DNA of 64,000 nt from Vespula vulgaris (lineage: Eukaryota > Arthropoda > Insecta > Hymenoptera > Vespidae). The position numbers and the translations under genes are program-made. Location of the stretch: NCBI RefSeq assembly GCF_905475345.1, contig NC_066587.1, positions 9,291,070-9,355,069 on the forward strand, in the 5' to 3' direction. The notes beneath the pieces were generated by a model that made no database searches, was not told the origin of the DNA, and worked only from the letters and a program-made list of their open reading frames with translations. Below, one piece after another: positions 62,849 to 64,000 of this stretch (position 1 is its first letter; each line of letters starts with the position of its first letter).

Positions 62849-64000
62849 GTAAGAGAGCGTCGTACGTGCCCCCTCATTTTACATTCTTTTCACATTTACA
62901 TTCTTCTCATATCACCTATATCTACATATTTGTGTATCTACACATATCTATAAACAATCGGCTACTAGGCCTACATACTATATATTGTATGTATACCTGT
63001 AATATCATTTCTATCGGCGCGCGGTCGTATTATGTACCACGTTACGTTAAAGCAATGCGTTTAATTCTTTTTTTATTATTAAATTTATTTTCATGTTATG
63101 CGCTAAAGAATGTTGACGAAGTAGATAAAAATGAGAATGCATAATGATTTACCGATCACAAGTCTTATATGCCGAAAATTATGTTGTTTATAGCACCGTA
63201 CGAAAAAACTCAAGCATACAAAACTCCGTTTGTCGAACTATGCGATGAAGCGCTTTTAGAAAGGATTCAACGATGGTGCAAGTAAATCAGCCAATCGCCA
63301 CATTGTTGGGCATTTAGACTCACCAATCACGATACACGCTGCATAGTGGTCATTCTGTGGCATATCCAATCGGATGCGAGTAATTAAGAAAATGCATCAC
63401 ATGACGCACATTTGATATGTTACGTCTATATATGCGAGTTCCATCGTCTTTTTTGTAACTTTTTTTCACTTCTACTAGAGAGAATTGACAAATACATTTT
63501 GATGTTAACAATTAGTAAATATACGATTAAAAAGAAAGAAATACAAACAACGAAGCATAGTTACTCGTTCCCCGCTGTTTTTTATAAAATTATTATTTAA
63601 TAAATATATGGATAAAAAGAATAGTGCAATTCAATTTTCGTTGAACGGTCCGAAACGTTTACGAAATATTTTTATATATATGTGTGTGTGTGTGTACAAA
63701 TTATTGTTATTATATCTTACTTAAATTATTATAAAACTTGTCATAATTTTATTTACTAAATGGAGTATAAATTTGTTTGTTTGTTTTTTTTTTTATCAAT
63801 ACTTTAAATAATTTGTCTGATTTGTATATAATATAGTAAAATAGAATTTTATTTTGATACGTGCTACATACATGAAACAACGGGTTTCATAATTTATGAG
63901 AACAATTTTGCTCGATTCGACGATATTATGTATGAAATGTTAATACGACGAAATTTATTCGGTATTAGAGTATAAAATATATATTTATAAATATTCGTTC
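62849..64000. other. Probable first intron of the preceding gene
   Basis: AT-rich with a small TG repeat near 63680-63695. A 29-codon frame at 63055-63144 begins with a hydrophobic, signal-like segment (MRLILFLLLNLFSCYA) and ends in an acidic stretch. It could be a small exon or chance. Nothing else is supported. Confidence 0.4.

Overview
The window is a piece of an insect nuclear genome, most likely an aculeate hymenopteran (ant or bee-like). It is AT-rich, its genes have short GT-AG introns, it carries an Osiris gene cluster, and it holds an inotocin (oxytocin/vasopressin-like) locus with the hymenopteran peptide CLITNCPRG-NH2. That hormone is known to be missing from Drosophila and honeybee, so Apis is unlikely. 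The exact species cannot be told from the sequence. All exon models were read by eye from splice sites and reading phase.

Layout. (1) 1-14,240: three Osiris-family (DUF1676) genes, all on the minus strand (1646-3069, 5314-8783, 11532-13924). They encode secretory/endosomal cuticle proteins, and at least one has a recognisable TATA/initiator promoter. (2) 14,240-19,814: a gene-poor gap with one orphan plus-strand TATA/Inr promoter. (3) 19,815-31,575: a roughly 5.3-kb tandem duplication of the block sideroflexin - mRpL2 - inotocin - ZCCHC4. The breakpoints lie inside sideroflexin intron 2 and inside ZCCHC4. Copy 1 keeps intact sideroflexin and mRpL2 plus a truncated ZCCHC4. Copy 2 keeps a broken sideroflexin, a dead mRpL2 and the intact ZCCHC4. 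Only inotocin is intact in both. Copy 2 encodes the canonical CLITNCPRG; copy 1 has a single-base CGT-to-CCT change giving CLITNCPPG (Arg8 to Pro8). (4) 32,108-34,609: a long imperfect inverted repeat with a possible ATT target duplication, probably derived from a DNA transposon. (5) 34,734-42,869: housekeeping genes for fructose-1,6-bisphosphatase, mitochondrial Hsp70 (mortalin) and tRNA-dihydrouridine synthase 4. (6) 45,914-61,927: a tail-to-tail pair of paralogous, unrecognised nuclear proteins with the same exon architecture, SUMO-interaction-like motifs and basic tails, separated by about 6 kb of very AT-rich DNA. One copy has an in-frame TGA. (7) 62,603 onward: the first exon of an unrecognised membrane-anchored or secreted protein that runs out of the window.

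The most notable signal is the duplicated inotocin gene. Two complete prohormones sit under 389 bp of visually identical upstream DNA, and one has a changed residue at the position that separates vasopressin-like from oxytocin-like peptides. The flanking gene copies show clear decay while the inotocin/ZCCHC4-3' segment is nearly identical, which suggests gene conversion or selection on this segment.
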